A DNA stretch of 64,000 nt, taken from the NCBI GenBank assembly GCA_016712745.1, contig JADJQN010000003.1, positions 1,550,001 to 1,614,000 on the forward strand. The letters are read 5' to 3'. The notes below the pieces were generated by a model, which worked only from the letters and a program-made list of their open reading frames with translations, had not been told where the DNA came from and made no database searches. Position numbers and translations under genes: made by a program. How positions within the stretch are numbered: position 1 is the stretch's first letter; each line of letters opens with the position of its first letter. The stretch is from Sandaracinaceae bacterium. GTDB taxonomy: Bacteria; Myxococcota_A; Polyangia; Polyangiales; JADJQN01. Shown here one piece after another: positions 9,104 through 17,682 of this stretch.

Positions 9104-9868
9104 TCAGCCCCCGTGTTGGGGCGGCAGATCTTTGGTGAGCAAGCTCGGGTCAATGAGGTGATCGTCATCGTCCCCGTGCTCCTGCGGTAGGTGCAAGGAT
9201 TCTTCAATGCGCGAGAGGCGGGTGCGCAAGCGATCATTCTCGGACCTGAGTGATCGCATCATCTCACTTACCGGATCAGGCAGGCTCGCGTGGTCGAGTG
9301 TTGCATCAAAGCGCGCGCGTCGATCGTGCATCTGCGAGACAATACGCCCCGGTACCCCAACCACCGTTGCGTCGGAAGGCACAGCTCGCACCACAACCGA
9401 GCCCGAACCGATGCGTGCACCATCGCCAATGGAAATCGCGCCGAGGATGCATGCGTTCGAACCAACGACTACGTGTTTGCCTAATTGCGGATGGCGAATG
9501 GTGCGCTCGTTGCTGGTACCGCCGAGAACGACTCCTTTGAAGAGGATGCAGCCATCGCCGATCGTTGCGGTCTCGCCGATGACGACGCCCATGCCATGAT
9601 CAATGAAGACACCATTGCCGATGGTCGCGCCTGGATGAATTTCTACGCCCGTTACGAAGCGATTGAGATGCGAGAGAACACGCGCGCCAAGCTTGTGGTC
9701 ACGCTTCCACAACAAGTGGGCGGCGCGATGACCCCAGATCGCGTGAAGCCCAGGATAGGTGAGCACGACCTCGAGGCGACTGCGTGCTGCAGGATCGTGG
9801 GAGAGCACGGCATCGACGTCGCGCGCGTATGCGGCAAGGCCTTCGCGTGCTCGGGAGAAGAGGTCCAT
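9104..9868 (-). CDS. cysE: Serine O-acetyltransferase
   Basis: Transfers acetyl from acetyl-CoA to L-serine, the first committed step of cysteine synthesis in the cytoplasm. 254 residues. An N-terminal helical region is followed by left-handed beta-helix hexapeptide repeats (about residues 75-175), with active-site motifs VEIHPGATIG and IDHGMGVVIGETATIG. The core matches the short EpsC/CysE class. The last 60 residues form an extra charged helix with heptad-like spacing and an acidic tail (HGDDDDHLID), longer than in typical homologues. It lies 68 bases upstream of the DUF2760-Hsp70 operon on the same strand and may share its transcript. cysQ, another sulfur-assimilation gene, lies 2 kb away on the other strand. 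Confidence 0.95.
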   Translation of the reverse strand: MDLFSRAREGLAAYARDVDAVLSHDPAARSRLEVVLTYPGLHAIWGHRAAHLLWKRDHKLGARVLSHLNRFVTGVEIHPGATIGNGVFIDHGMGVVIGETATIGDGCILFKGVVLGGTSNERTIRHPQLGKHVVVGSNACILGAISIGDGARIGSGSVVVRAVPSDATVVGVPGRIVSQMHDRRARFDATLDHASLPDPVSEMMRSLRSENDRLRTRLSRIEESLHLPQEHGDDDDHLIDPSLLTKDLPPQHGG

Positions 9869-9947
9869 GAATTGCTCGGAAAGTGTAGCGGTTGGCGCGC
9901 GTTGCGTCGAGAAACGGCGCGAACTCTGCTAGATCGAGGGAAGGGTT

Positions 9948-10559
9948 GTGACGAAGAAAGACAAAGATGGAGGCGCGACAGGCAAAGCGCGACCGCTCGC
10001 CGACCTCACCGCGCTACGCGATGCCTTCGCTGGCGTGACGCCGTTGGGAAGTCGCGATCGATTGCGTGTACCGAGGCCGCCCGCTGGCGCTGGCGAGCCC
10101 GTCATTCGAGGCGAAGCACCTGACATGATCGACGCGGACTCCGAAGCGCGTCGCCATCTGGGTGCGCTGGTCGCTGGCGGCGTGAAGTTTGAAGTGAAAC
10201 GTGCCGAGGACGGGCGCGTCGCGGGCATTCGCTTGAATGGCGATGTACAACTCCCACGTAAACTTTCTCGCGGAGAGTTACGTCCCGAAGCCGAGCTCGA
10301 TCTGCACGGCTACTTCGGCGCCGAAGCTGAAGCCGAAGTCGTGCGCTTCGTGCGCGCTCAGCAGAAACGTGGCCGCACGGTCGTACGCATCGTTCACGGC
10401 AAAGGCCTGCACTCACCAGACGGGCTTGGAGTTCTACGCGAGCATGTCATCCGCGCCCTCACCGAAGGCGGCGCGGCTCCCGTTGTCCTTGCCTTCGGCA
10501 CAGCCCCCTCCCGCCAAGGCGGCACCGGCGCCCTCCACGTCAGACTCATCGCGCTCTGA
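9948..10559 (+). CDS. Smr domain protein
   Basis: 203 residues, GTG start preceded by AAGGG. The C-terminal 90 residues form an Smr (MutS2 C-terminal) domain with the two signature blocks ELDLHGYFGAEA and VRIVHGKGLHSPDG. Such domains act as DNA or RNA endonucleases; in stand-alone Smr proteins links to ribosome rescue and mRNA cleavage are known. The N-terminal 110 residues are charged and of low complexity, with no recognised domain. The gene is divergent from cysE and convergent with a secreted protein gene, so it is probably monocistronic. The substrate is not determined. Confidence 0.88.
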   Translation: MTKKDKDGGATGKARPLADLTALRDAFAGVTPLGSRDRLRVPRPPAGAGEPVIRGEAPDMIDADSEARRHLGALVAGGVKFEVKRAEDGRVAGIRLNGDVQLPRKLSRGELRPEAELDLHGYFGAEAEAEVVRFVRAQQKRGRTVVRIVHGKGLHSPDGLGVLREHVIRALTEGGAAPVVLAFGTAPSRQGGTGALHVRLIAL

Positions 10560-10577
10560 CTTAGGGGGAAGGTTTAA

Positions 10578-10650
10578 CAAGAGATCAAGAGAAAGGTAAT
10601 TGTTGGGATCGGCACCCCCCATGCCTTCCTCCTGATCTCTTGATCTCTTG
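10578..10650. repeat. 15-bp perfect inverted repeat between convergent genes
   Basis: CAAGAGATCAAGAGA at 10578-10592 is the exact reverse complement of 10636-10650. The loop is 43 bases and contains a C6 run. The arm itself contains the tandem GATCTCTT unit twice. It lies in the 133-base gap between the Smr gene and the convergent gene that ends at 10693. It could form a hairpin in either transcript and act as a bidirectional terminator. There is no clear T-tract. Confidence 0.6.
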
Positions 10651-10692
10651 CAAACCACCTCCGCGGCGACCCGAGCGTGCTGCGCGGGACGG

Positions 10693-11637
10693 TTAGTCGT
10701 TGCGGTGGTTCATGCAGTAGAGGTCGCGGGAGCGGCTGCTCTGCAAAGGGGCGATGTACGACGACGCGAGTTTGAGGCCGAGGCCGATTTGGTACGCGTT
10801 CCACTCGATCTGCATGAGAACCACGTCCTGTAGCGCGGGCGTGGGCGCGTTGACGATGAGCTCGGCCCAGCGCCACGCGTTTTCGCGCCAGGTTTGAATG
10901 AGCGCGATGGTTGCTGAGCTCATGGGCGTGCCGGGCATGCCGCTCGAGAACTGCGGATCCCAATATGCTTGAACGGTCGGGTCGAGCTGCACGCGCGACA
11001 GGAACTCGTTCACGCGATCGTGATCGTGCTTGCGGCTCACTCCAGTTTCGGGATCGACGAGACCGATTGTGGCCAGCACGATCGGAAGATCGCGATTGAT
11101 GTGCGCCGACATGCCTAGCAGCACGTCACCCATCGTCGTTGTTAATCGATTTGCGGCAGACTGAAACGCAATGCGCCACGCTGGTGGCACATGCGAGGTG
11201 TCGCCGCGTTGCCAGGCATCGTAGGCGTCGGTGTAGAAGCGCGCGAAGATCACGTCTTCGTGATTGACGAATTCGGGATCGTCGAAGAAGCCTGGTTCGA
11301 GCGAAGCCGTCTGGTACTCCTGTGTGGTCTCCCAGTAGGCGAGCGCGAAGAGACCGCGATGGTCGCAGGTGCTGTGAATATGATCATAACGACGCTCCAT
11401 GTCACGCAATACGCGCTGCACACAGCGGTAGGTGTCGATGTGGTCGTTGTCGTCGCGGCAAAGGTCGTTGTAGCCGCTCTCGTACTCTTGCGCTGTGTTC
11501 AGAAAATTCGGCGGCAGATAGTCGGTGAATGCAATGTAGTTCTGCGCGTCTGCCGAGCTCGCGCCTGCGCCCATCAGCAGCGCGCCGGAAACGACTGACG
11601 TTCGAACAACGTTGGCTAGCGAATGCATTCGAGTCAT
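10693..11637 (-). CDS. Secreted protein of unknown function
   Basis: 314 residues. I chose the ATG at 11637 because GGGGAG lies 5 bases upstream and it yields a normal signal peptide ending near SSADAQ. The open frame extends to 11778, but that part is not signal-like. The mature protein is rich in Trp, Tyr and His (for example WETTQEY, HKHDHDRVNEF-type segments). It has paired Cys residues in the first third (LCRDDNDHIDTYRC). I recognise no domain. It lies opposite cysQ across a 250-base intergenic region in which I see no repeat or clear operator. Confidence 0.75.
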   Translation of the reverse strand: MTRMHSLANVVRTSVVSGALLMGAGASSADAQNYIAFTDYLPPNFLNTAQEYESGYNDLCRDDNDHIDTYRCVQRVLRDMERRYDHIHSTCDHRGLFALAYWETTQEYQTASLEPGFFDDPEFVNHEDVIFARFYTDAYDAWQRGDTSHVPPAWRIAFQSAANRLTTTMGDVLLGMSAHINRDLPIVLATIGLVDPETGVSRKHDHDRVNEFLSRVQLDPTVQAYWDPQFSSGMPGTPMSSATIALIQTWRENAWRWAELIVNAPTPALQDVVLMQIEWNAYQIGLGLKLASSYIAPLQSSRSRDLYCMNHRND

Positions 11638-11887
11638 CCGTGCTCCCCTTGCATAACGAAACTCCCCACTGAAGCCTCGCCAAACAATGGCGGCAGTTTT
11701 GACGACGAACAATGTAGGCAACGGATTTTGGTAGGCGCGTTTCCTACCTATTTCTAAGGAGATTCGCGTTTGGGGCAAAACGTCACGACAAGAGCGTCCG
11801 ACTTATGGAAAACACTGTGGCGAACCGTCTCAGACATTCATCTTCCCACATCTTGTCGCTGCGCTGGAAGCGTCGTACGTAAAGCGC

Positions 11888-12709
11888 GTGCTTGAACGCG
11901 AAGAACAAGAGGTCGTGCAGATCGCACGCGATGCCGGTCGCATTCTGATGGAAGTTTACGCGACCGATTTTTCGGTTCAGTACAAAGGTAACGCCGATCC
12001 GGTTACCACAGCCGACAAGCGTGCCAACGAGCATATCGTCCATGCGTTGCGACGCTTGTATCCAGCGGATGGCGTCGTCGCTGAAGAGACCGCCGACACG
12101 AGCGACGCGCAGAAAATCGGACGCTGCTGGTACGTCGATCCGCTCGATGGCACCAAAGAGTTTATTGCCAAGAACGGCGAGTTCAGCGTGATGATCGGGT
12201 TGTCCATCGACGGACGAGCGAAACTAGGAGTCGTGTATCAGCCTGTGACCGATCGCTTGTATCGTGGTGTCGTTGGCCGAGGCGCCGTGCTCGAGCTCGA
12301 GGGCAGGCAGGACGCGCTCCTTGTGAGCGAGATCGAGAATCCGAGCGAGCTGGGTCTGGTGGTCTCTCGCTCGCATCGCGCGCCAAGCACCGAGCGCTTG
12401 ATGCAGGAGCTAAAAATTCAAAAAGAACGCTCGAGCGGTTCGGTGGGATTGAAGGTCGGCCTTATCGCCACGCGAGAAGCGGATCTCTACGTGCACGTTT
12501 CCGATCGATCCAGCGCATGGGATGCATGCGGACCCGACGCAATCCTGCACGCGGCGGGCGGTCGCTTTACCGACCTCGCCGGAAACCCTTTCGTCTATGG
12601 CGGAACGGACATGCGCAACGTACGCGGCATTCTCGCCTGCAACGCAAAGGCATTCGAGAAGGTGCTTCCCGTGGTCGCCGAAATCGGCCGCTCTGCGGGT
12701 CTTATCTAG
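11888..12709 (+). CDS. cysQ: 3'(2'),5'-bisphosphate nucleotidase CysQ
   Basis: Mg-dependent phosphatase of the inositol monophosphatase superfamily, 273 residues. It hydrolyses PAP to AMP, relieving inhibition of PAPS-using enzymes in sulfate assimilation. All family metal-binding motifs are visible: VAEET, the WYVDPLDGTKEF signature and WDACGPDAIL near the C-terminus. The start is GTG at 11888. The presence of cysE within 2 kb fits sulfur metabolism, although the two genes are not in one operon. An alternative activity as inositol or fructose bisphosphatase is possible, since these families share the fold. The DGTKEF form favours CysQ. Confidence 0.92.
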   Translation: MLEREEQEVVQIARDAGRILMEVYATDFSVQYKGNADPVTTADKRANEHIVHALRRLYPADGVVAEETADTSDAQKIGRCWYVDPLDGTKEFIAKNGEFSVMIGLSIDGRAKLGVVYQPVTDRLYRGVVGRGAVLELEGRQDALLVSEIENPSELGLVVSRSHRAPSTERLMQELKIQKERSSGSVGLKVGLIATREADLYVHVSDRSSAWDACGPDAILHAAGGRFTDLAGNPFVYGGTDMRNVRGILACNAKAFEKVLPVVAEIGRSAGLI

Positions 12710-12723
12710 AGGCGGGTCGCGGG

Positions 12724-13623
12724 CTAAACGCCGAGCGACGCCAGCACCTGCGGAATACGTACAAGGTCCTCGTCGTCGAGGTAAGGCGGATTGGCCAAGA
12801 GCGCGGCCTCTGCGATTTGGGCCGGTGACCGCGCTCCGACAATGCAACTACCCACGGCTGAGTCAGCGAGCACGAACTTGATCGCGGCATCGGCAAGAGA
12901 CTTTGTCGAACCGTGCACCAAAAACCGAAGGGCCTCGACGTGACGCAGACGCTCGTTCAGACCCTCACTTGTCCAGCGCCGTCGTCGATGATCTTGCGTG
13001 CCGAAGACGTGGTCGCGTTTCCATGCGTCGGCCAAAAGCCCGTAGGCAAGCGGCGAGTGGGCGAGCACGCCCGTTTCGCGAAGCGCGAGGTCGGGTGCAA
13101 TATCCATCAAGAGATCGCTTGCGAGAACGTTGTGCGGTACGCAGAGCACATCGACCCCGCGGTCGAGCGCGGCGCGAGCTACGCTGGACTTGCTCGTGCT
13201 CACGCCCCAGGCGCGAATCTTTCCAGCGCTCTTCAAGGTTACCAGAGCCTGAGTCAGCGTTTCGTTGTTCACCTCTGTCTCGGGCGGGTGATTGAGCAGA
13301 AGCACGTCGAGGTGGTCGGTCTTCAAATTTCGCAACGACGTTTCGCAACTCTCGACCACGCGAAGTGCCATCACCGAATTCGCTCGAGTCACATACTGAA
13401 CTTCATCGCGACGCGCGCCGACGACGGTCGCGACCGTATGCTCGATGGTCCCCCAGCTAGGGGCCACGTCGAATGTCGTGACGCCGGATTCAAGTGCGCG
13501 CTGCACTGTCGCTTCCACTCGCGCCGAATCGATAGGGCCATAGCCATTTGCACCCAGGCCCCATGTACCCAGGGCCACTTCCGAAACGTTTACTCCGCTT
13601 CGTCCTAGCGCGCGCGTTCGCAT
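12724..13623 (-). CDS. Aldo/keto reductase-fold protein with altered catalytic residues
   Basis: 299 residues from ATG 13623 (MRTRALGRSGVNVSEVALGT is the standard AKR opening). The TIM-barrel order is intact and the C-terminal nicotinamide-binding segment CIVGARSPAQIAEA is present. The catalytic tetrad is not: Asp52 is kept, but the Tyr position is Trp57 (APSWG), the Lys position is Arg80 (YVTRA) and the His position is Asn111 (LLLNH). I therefore expect NADPH binding but little or no classical carbonyl reduction. It is convergent with cysQ, 14 bases away, and divergent from a PHP-domain lipoprotein. Confidence 0.85.
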   Translation of the reverse strand: MRTRALGRSGVNVSEVALGTWGLGANGYGPIDSARVEATVQRALESGVTTFDVAPSWGTIEHTVATVVGARRDEVQYVTRANSVMALRVVESCETSLRNLKTDHLDVLLLNHPPETEVNNETLTQALVTLKSAGKIRAWGVSTSKSSVARAALDRGVDVLCVPHNVLASDLLMDIAPDLALRETGVLAHSPLAYGLLADAWKRDHVFGTQDHRRRRWTSEGLNERLRHVEALRFLVHGSTKSLADAAIKFVLADSAVGSCIVGARSPAQIAEAALLANPPYLDDEDLVRIPQVLASLGV

Positions 13624-13701
13624 CGCGAAGAGAACTACGCGTGACAGGAGAGCTTGGCAACCGTGTATTGTGCACAAAGCGTGGCATCATGCAGACAACG
13701 A

Positions 13702-15144
13702 ATGAGGCGCCTCGGACTAACCCTCGCAGTTCTCGGCTTTGTCGGCTGCGGTGACGGCGCCCCGACAAGCGATGGTGGACGCCCCGACGCAGCCATGCTC
13801 GCGCCTTGGCCGCACACCTTGCCCGCGAGCGAGACCCTCGGCACGCGCGGCGATCTGGTCGTCTCGCGGACGATCTTGCACGCGCACTCGCCGATTTCTC
13901 ACGACGCATGCGATGGGATGGGCTTTGCCGACGGCCAGATCGCCGACACCGATTGCCTTGCTCATCTGCGCAGCGCGGTGTGCTCCCTGCACATCGATGT
14001 TCTCAATCTCACGGACCATGCGGCGCACATCAGCGAGCTCTCGTTCGAGGAGCTCTTCTCCAAAGACAGCGCAGACGACGAAGTTCGCAACGAAGCTGGC
14101 GAGCTAGTGGCTACGCGCGTTCACTGCGCGGATGGAAGCACGACCTTGATCACGGTCGGCAGCGAGAATGAACTGATGCCCGTGGGCTTGCATCGTCACG
14201 TCGTTGAAGACGCGACCATACGCGAGAGTGCGTATCACGCTGACGGGCCTGCTGCGGTGAGTACCTTTCACGAAGCCGGCGCGCTCGTCTTTGTTCCGCA
14301 CACGGAGCAGCGCTCACTCGACTACTTGCGTATGTTGGGCGCCGACGGAATGGAGATCTACAACATCCACGCCAACGTAGATCTGGACATCCGGCCGATG
14401 TGGTTGGGCTTGGGCGCGACCGACTACATCGGCGAGCTTCTGAAGTTCACCAATCGGGCCACCGGTCTCGAGCCCGATCTTTCGTTCTTGGCGTTCTTCT
14501 CGGAGAACCAAAACGATTTGGGAAAGTGGGACGCGCTCCTCGCAGACGGGCATGCGCTCACGGCAATCGCCGGAAGCGATTGTCACGAGAATAGCTTTCC
14601 AATGCGCATGCCCGACGGCGAGCGCGGTGATAGCTATCGCCGAATGATGCGTTGGTTCACCAACCATTTGCTCGTGCACGAACGCAGCTACGAGGGTCAG
14701 CGAGAAGCGCTTCTGGCCGGCAGATCCTATGTGGCGTTCGAGGTTTTTGGATCGCCGGTGGGCTTTGCGTTCACGGCGCAGGACGAAGCGGAAACCTTCG
14801 AGATGGGCGACACTGCATCACTGGGCTCGTCGCTCCACGTGATGCGTCCAACTCTCTCGAGCGATATGCCAAGTACACCCGCGCCAACCATCACGCTTCG
14901 TATCCTCAAAGCTGAAGCAGAGGGGGCTGTTGTCGTGGCGTCAGGTATAGAGGATGTGTTCGCGTTTACGCCAAGTGAAGCTGGTGCTTATTGTGCTGAA
15001 GTCCGAATCGTGCCGAGCCATGCACGCCCTTACCTGGGTGCAGAGGCCGACCTGCTCGTTCACGACTACGTGTGGATCTACTCGAATGCGATTTTTGTCG
15101 GTGCTACGGAGCGCCTGCGATCAATATCGCGTTTGCCACGGTAA
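13702..15144 (+). CDS. PHP-domain lipoprotein (putative metallo-phosphoesterase)
   Basis: 480 residues. The signal peptide ends in FVGC, giving a lipidated Cys16, so the protein should face the periplasm or the cell surface. The body has metal-ligand motifs in PHP order: HAHSPISHD (His60, His62, His67), DHAAHISE, SENE, HTEQR and GSDCHEN. PHP domains hydrolyse phosphoesters with two or three metals. The C-terminal 130 residues form a separate beta-rich domain. The ATG at 13702 lacks a strong ribosome-binding site; an in-frame GTG at 13681 is possible. The last 41 bases overlap the end of convergent mgtE. The substrate is unknown. Confidence 0.82.
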   Translation: MRRLGLTLAVLGFVGCGDGAPTSDGGRPDAAMLAPWPHTLPASETLGTRGDLVVSRTILHAHSPISHDACDGMGFADGQIADTDCLAHLRSAVCSLHIDVLNLTDHAAHISELSFEELFSKDSADDEVRNEAGELVATRVHCADGSTTLITVGSENELMPVGLHRHVVEDATIRESAYHADGPAAVSTFHEAGALVFVPHTEQRSLDYLRMLGADGMEIYNIHANVDLDIRPMWLGLGATDYIGELLKFTNRATGLEPDLSFLAFFSENQNDLGKWDALLADGHALTAIAGSDCHENSFPMRMPDGERGDSYRRMMRWFTNHLLVHERSYEGQREALLAGRSYVAFEVFGSPVGFAFTAQDEAETFEMGDTASLGSSLHVMRPTLSSDMPSTPAPTITLRILKAEAEGAVVVASGIEDVFAFTPSEAGAYCAEVRIVPSHARPYLGAEADLLVHDYVWIYSNAIFVGATERLRSISRLPR

Positions 15145-16480
15145 AGTAGAGCGCAAGGCCAATCACGTCCACGAGCGACGCGATAAAGGGAGTCGACGAC
15201 ACGGCGGGGTCGAGTCCCACACGCTTGATCGCCAGGGGCAGAAGCGATCCCGAAAGCGTTCCAAGCGTTACAATCGCCACAAGGCTGAGACTTACAGCGA
15301 GCGACATCGGTACGCTGTAATGCGAACCGACGAAATACACGCGCGCGAATCCGACCACACCCAGGATCAAGCCGAGCGTGAGGCCCATTCCAACTTCGCG
15401 GAGGAAAACTTTGTACCAGTCGCGTGGAGCGACTTCACCGACGGCCATCGCGCGGATGATCAGCGATGAAGACTGCGAGCCGGAGTTGCCACCGGATGAG
15501 ATGATCAAGGGAATGAAAAGCACCAAGTCGAGCGCCGACGCCATCTCGGCCTCGTAGCTCTTCATGACGTTCGCGGTCAGAAGCTCGCCCAAAAAGAGAA
15601 CGATGAGCCAGGTCGCGCGCTTGCGAATAAAGGCCCAGAAATCCGTCTCGAAATACGCTTCGTCCGTCGGAACGACGGCGCCCATGCGCTGCGCGTCTTC
15701 GGTGGCCTCTTCAATGACCACGTCAACGACGTCATCGATCGTGACGAGACCGATCATCCGATTCTGATCGTCCACGACCGGGACGGCTGACAAATCGTAC
15801 TTCGCAATCGTGCGCGCGACTTCTTCCTGATGCGATGTAGGCAAAACCTTCACCAGGTTCTGCGTCATAATCTCGGCAAGCTCGCGTCCGGGGTCTGCGA
15901 GAATCAAATCGCGCAACGAAACAACGCCAACGAGCTTGTTGTCGAAGGCCGTGATGTAGATGTACGAAATCGTTTCCGCGCGCCGCGATTGACTCGCGGT
16001 GCGTACCTCTTCGATCGCTTGCCAGACTTTCGTCTCGGGCGGCAAGGCGACGTACTCGGTGGTCATCAAGCCGCCGGCCGAATCCGCAGGGTACGCAACG
16101 AGCTCGCGCACTTCCTCGGCGAGCTCGGGTTCCATCTTTTCGAGGCGATCGAGAATCTTCTCGGCGACCTCTTCGGGCAATTCCTGGATCGCGTCGGCGC
16201 GATCATCGGCGCTCATCTCGGTGAGCAGGGTTGCCGCTTGATCGGTGCCCATCCGCTCGAGTAGGCGCGCGCGGATCTCGTCGTCGAGACGTTCCAGCAC
16301 TTGCGCGGCGTAGTCGTCGGGCAGAACGCGCATCAACGCGACGGCATCCTCGCCGTCGAGCTCGCTTAGAACCTCCGCGATGTCCTCGGGATGAAATTCC
16401 TCGAGCGCCTCCCGAAGCTCTTCGGGATCCGTTGCGAGGGTGGCCTTTAGATCAGGCCCAAGGAGAGTTGCGAGCCTCAT
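15104..16480 (-). CDS. mgtE: Magnesium transporter MgtE
   Basis: Mg2+ channel/transporter of 458 residues in the inner membrane. The order is the family standard: N-terminal alpha-helical superfamily domain (residues 1-130, rich in Asp/Glu, e.g. LSELDGEDAVALMRVLP), a pair of CBS domains (about 135-260, with VGVVSLRDLI and IGLVTIDDVVDVV), and five transmembrane helices (about 285-458) containing the pore motif SGGNSGSQ. The length is normal. The CBS pair and N-domain close the pore when cytosolic Mg2+ is high. The gene follows an outer-membrane-like gene 57 bases upstream on the same strand and overlaps the convergent PHP lipoprotein gene at its 3' end. Confidence 0.95.
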   Translation of the reverse strand: MRLATLLGPDLKATLATDPEELREALEEFHPEDIAEVLSELDGEDAVALMRVLPDDYAAQVLERLDDEIRARLLERMGTDQAATLLTEMSADDRADAIQELPEEVAEKILDRLEKMEPELAEEVRELVAYPADSAGGLMTTEYVALPPETKVWQAIEEVRTASQSRRAETISYIYITAFDNKLVGVVSLRDLILADPGRELAEIMTQNLVKVLPTSHQEEVARTIAKYDLSAVPVVDDQNRMIGLVTIDDVVDVVIEEATEDAQRMGAVVPTDEAYFETDFWAFIRKRATWLIVLFLGELLTANVMKSYEAEMASALDLVLFIPLIISSGGNSGSQSSSLIIRAMAVGEVAPRDWYKVFLREVGMGLTLGLILGVVGFARVYFVGSHYSVPMSLAVSLSLVAIVTLGTLSGSLLPLAIKRVGLDPAVSSTPFIASLVDVIGLALYFTVANAILIAGAP

Positions 16481-16537
16481 GGCGGCGCCATTGTGGGCAA
16501 GGTCTTCGGCACATGCCAGCGAAAGAAGAGCGTTCGT

Positions 16538-17209
16538 TCAGTGAATCTGCCACTCAAAGCTGATGCCAGGCGCTATCGCTCGCGCACCGGAGTTGAGCGC
16601 CGCGGTCACTTCAAAAACGACCATTAACGAGTGATGCGTCCAATGTGAAAAGGCGTAGCCCACGCGGCCGAGTACGCTGAGGCTCTCCCTGCCATTCGCG
16701 TTGGACGCCGAGACCAGACTTGCAACACCGAGCCCACCACTCACCATCCAGCGCTCGCTCGTCCAATGCTGAAGAAGTGCGACAAAGGAGCCGATTAAAG
16801 CGGAATCACCTTCGCCCACGATGCCCACGACGCCCGATACGCGAACGAACACCGCGAGTTCGGGGGAGACGTAGCCCCCCAAAGCGAGGCCGAGCGCACT
16901 GGCGGGGCTGCCACCCTCTCGCGAGTCGCTCACCCATATCCCAGCGAAACCTTGTCCAAGTTGCAGACCGAAACCCGATCGTGGCCGAGTTGGCTCAGGC
17001 TGACGGGGCGTGGTTTGAAGTACGTACTGGCTGCCGGAGGGAGGCGGCCCGACGCCGTATGTGTAGACGGGCGCCGGCTGCCCGTACCCGGGCGGAGCTT
17101 GCGGCACCGCGTACTCTTGTGCGGAGGCGCGGCTGGAAATGGATGCGAAGTTAAGAAATATGGCTGCTGCAAGCAGGCTCTTCATGAGCAGAAGCCGTGC
17201 ACGCGACAT
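16538..17209 (-). CDS. Putative outer-membrane beta-barrel protein
   Basis: 223 residues from ATG 17209; ATG 17185 is an equally reasonable start and only shortens the signal peptide. The signal peptide ends at ASA in RASAQEY. A Pro/Tyr/Gly-rich linker (residues 35-75) is followed by about 140 residues of alternating hydrophobic beta strands ending in FEWQIH, typical of small OmpA-like or OmpW-like barrels. The closing aromatic is not canonical. No peptidoglycan-binding domain is present. It is upstream of mgtE on the same strand. Confidence 0.7.
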   Translation of the reverse strand: MSRARLLLMKSLLAAAIFLNFASISSRASAQEYAVPQAPPGYGQPAPVYTYGVGPPPSGSQYVLQTTPRQPEPTRPRSGFGLQLGQGFAGIWVSDSREGGSPASALGLALGGYVSPELAVFVRVSGVVGIVGEGDSALIGSFVALLQHWTSERWMVSGGLGVASLVSASNANGRESLSVLGRVGYAFSHWTHHSLMVVFEVTAALNSGARAIAPGISFEWQIH

Positions 17210-17357
17210 GCCACGCGGACGCGCTGCTGATTCGCTGCAGTGATAGCGAGCCGCGCGCACAATCGCGCAACTCCGGTGAGACATCGCTGTCACACTGGTG
17301 GGCGAAGCATCTCTGCGACCCGGGATAACTTTACGTGATGCCTCTACACTCGCGCGG

Positions 17358-17646
17358 GTGACTAAGCTCGTTCTCGTGCTTACGGGTGCCGGGATTTCCG
17401 CAGAGAGCGGTATTGGCGGTCGAACGTGCCACCCGCGTGCTCTTGGTGGGCACGACGCTTCAGACAAGCCTGCCACAGCGAGTTGCCATGATCGCCGCGC
17501 GACGGGGCATTCCAGTGGACCGCGTGGATCCGTACGAGGATCCGTTTGCAGAAAGCGGCATCTCGGCAGAGGGCACTTTCTACAAAGAGCCCGCCACAGC
17601 GGCAATTCCGCGGCTCGCTCGCGCTCTTTGGGCAATGCGCACGTAG
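17358..17646 (+). pseudogene. sir2/cobB deacylase remnant with internal deletion
   Basis: A GTG at 17358 opens the sirtuin N-terminal NAD motif LVLTGAGISAESGI. Within about 20 bases the homology jumps, in a different frame, to the sirtuin C-terminus: RVLLVGTTLQTSLPQRVA, ARRGIPVDRVDP and a final helix ending at the stop at 17644-17646. The catalytic His, the zinc-binding Cys residues and most of the Rossmann and helical domain (about 150 residues of a 240-residue family) are missing. The two parts are out of frame. Sir2 proteins remove acyl groups from lysine using NAD; this copy cannot. An assembly collapse would give the same picture and cannot be excluded from sequence alone. Confidence 0.8.
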
Positions 17647-17682
17647 GTCAGTCGCGCTTGTTTGCACTTGCCGGCGCATGCG

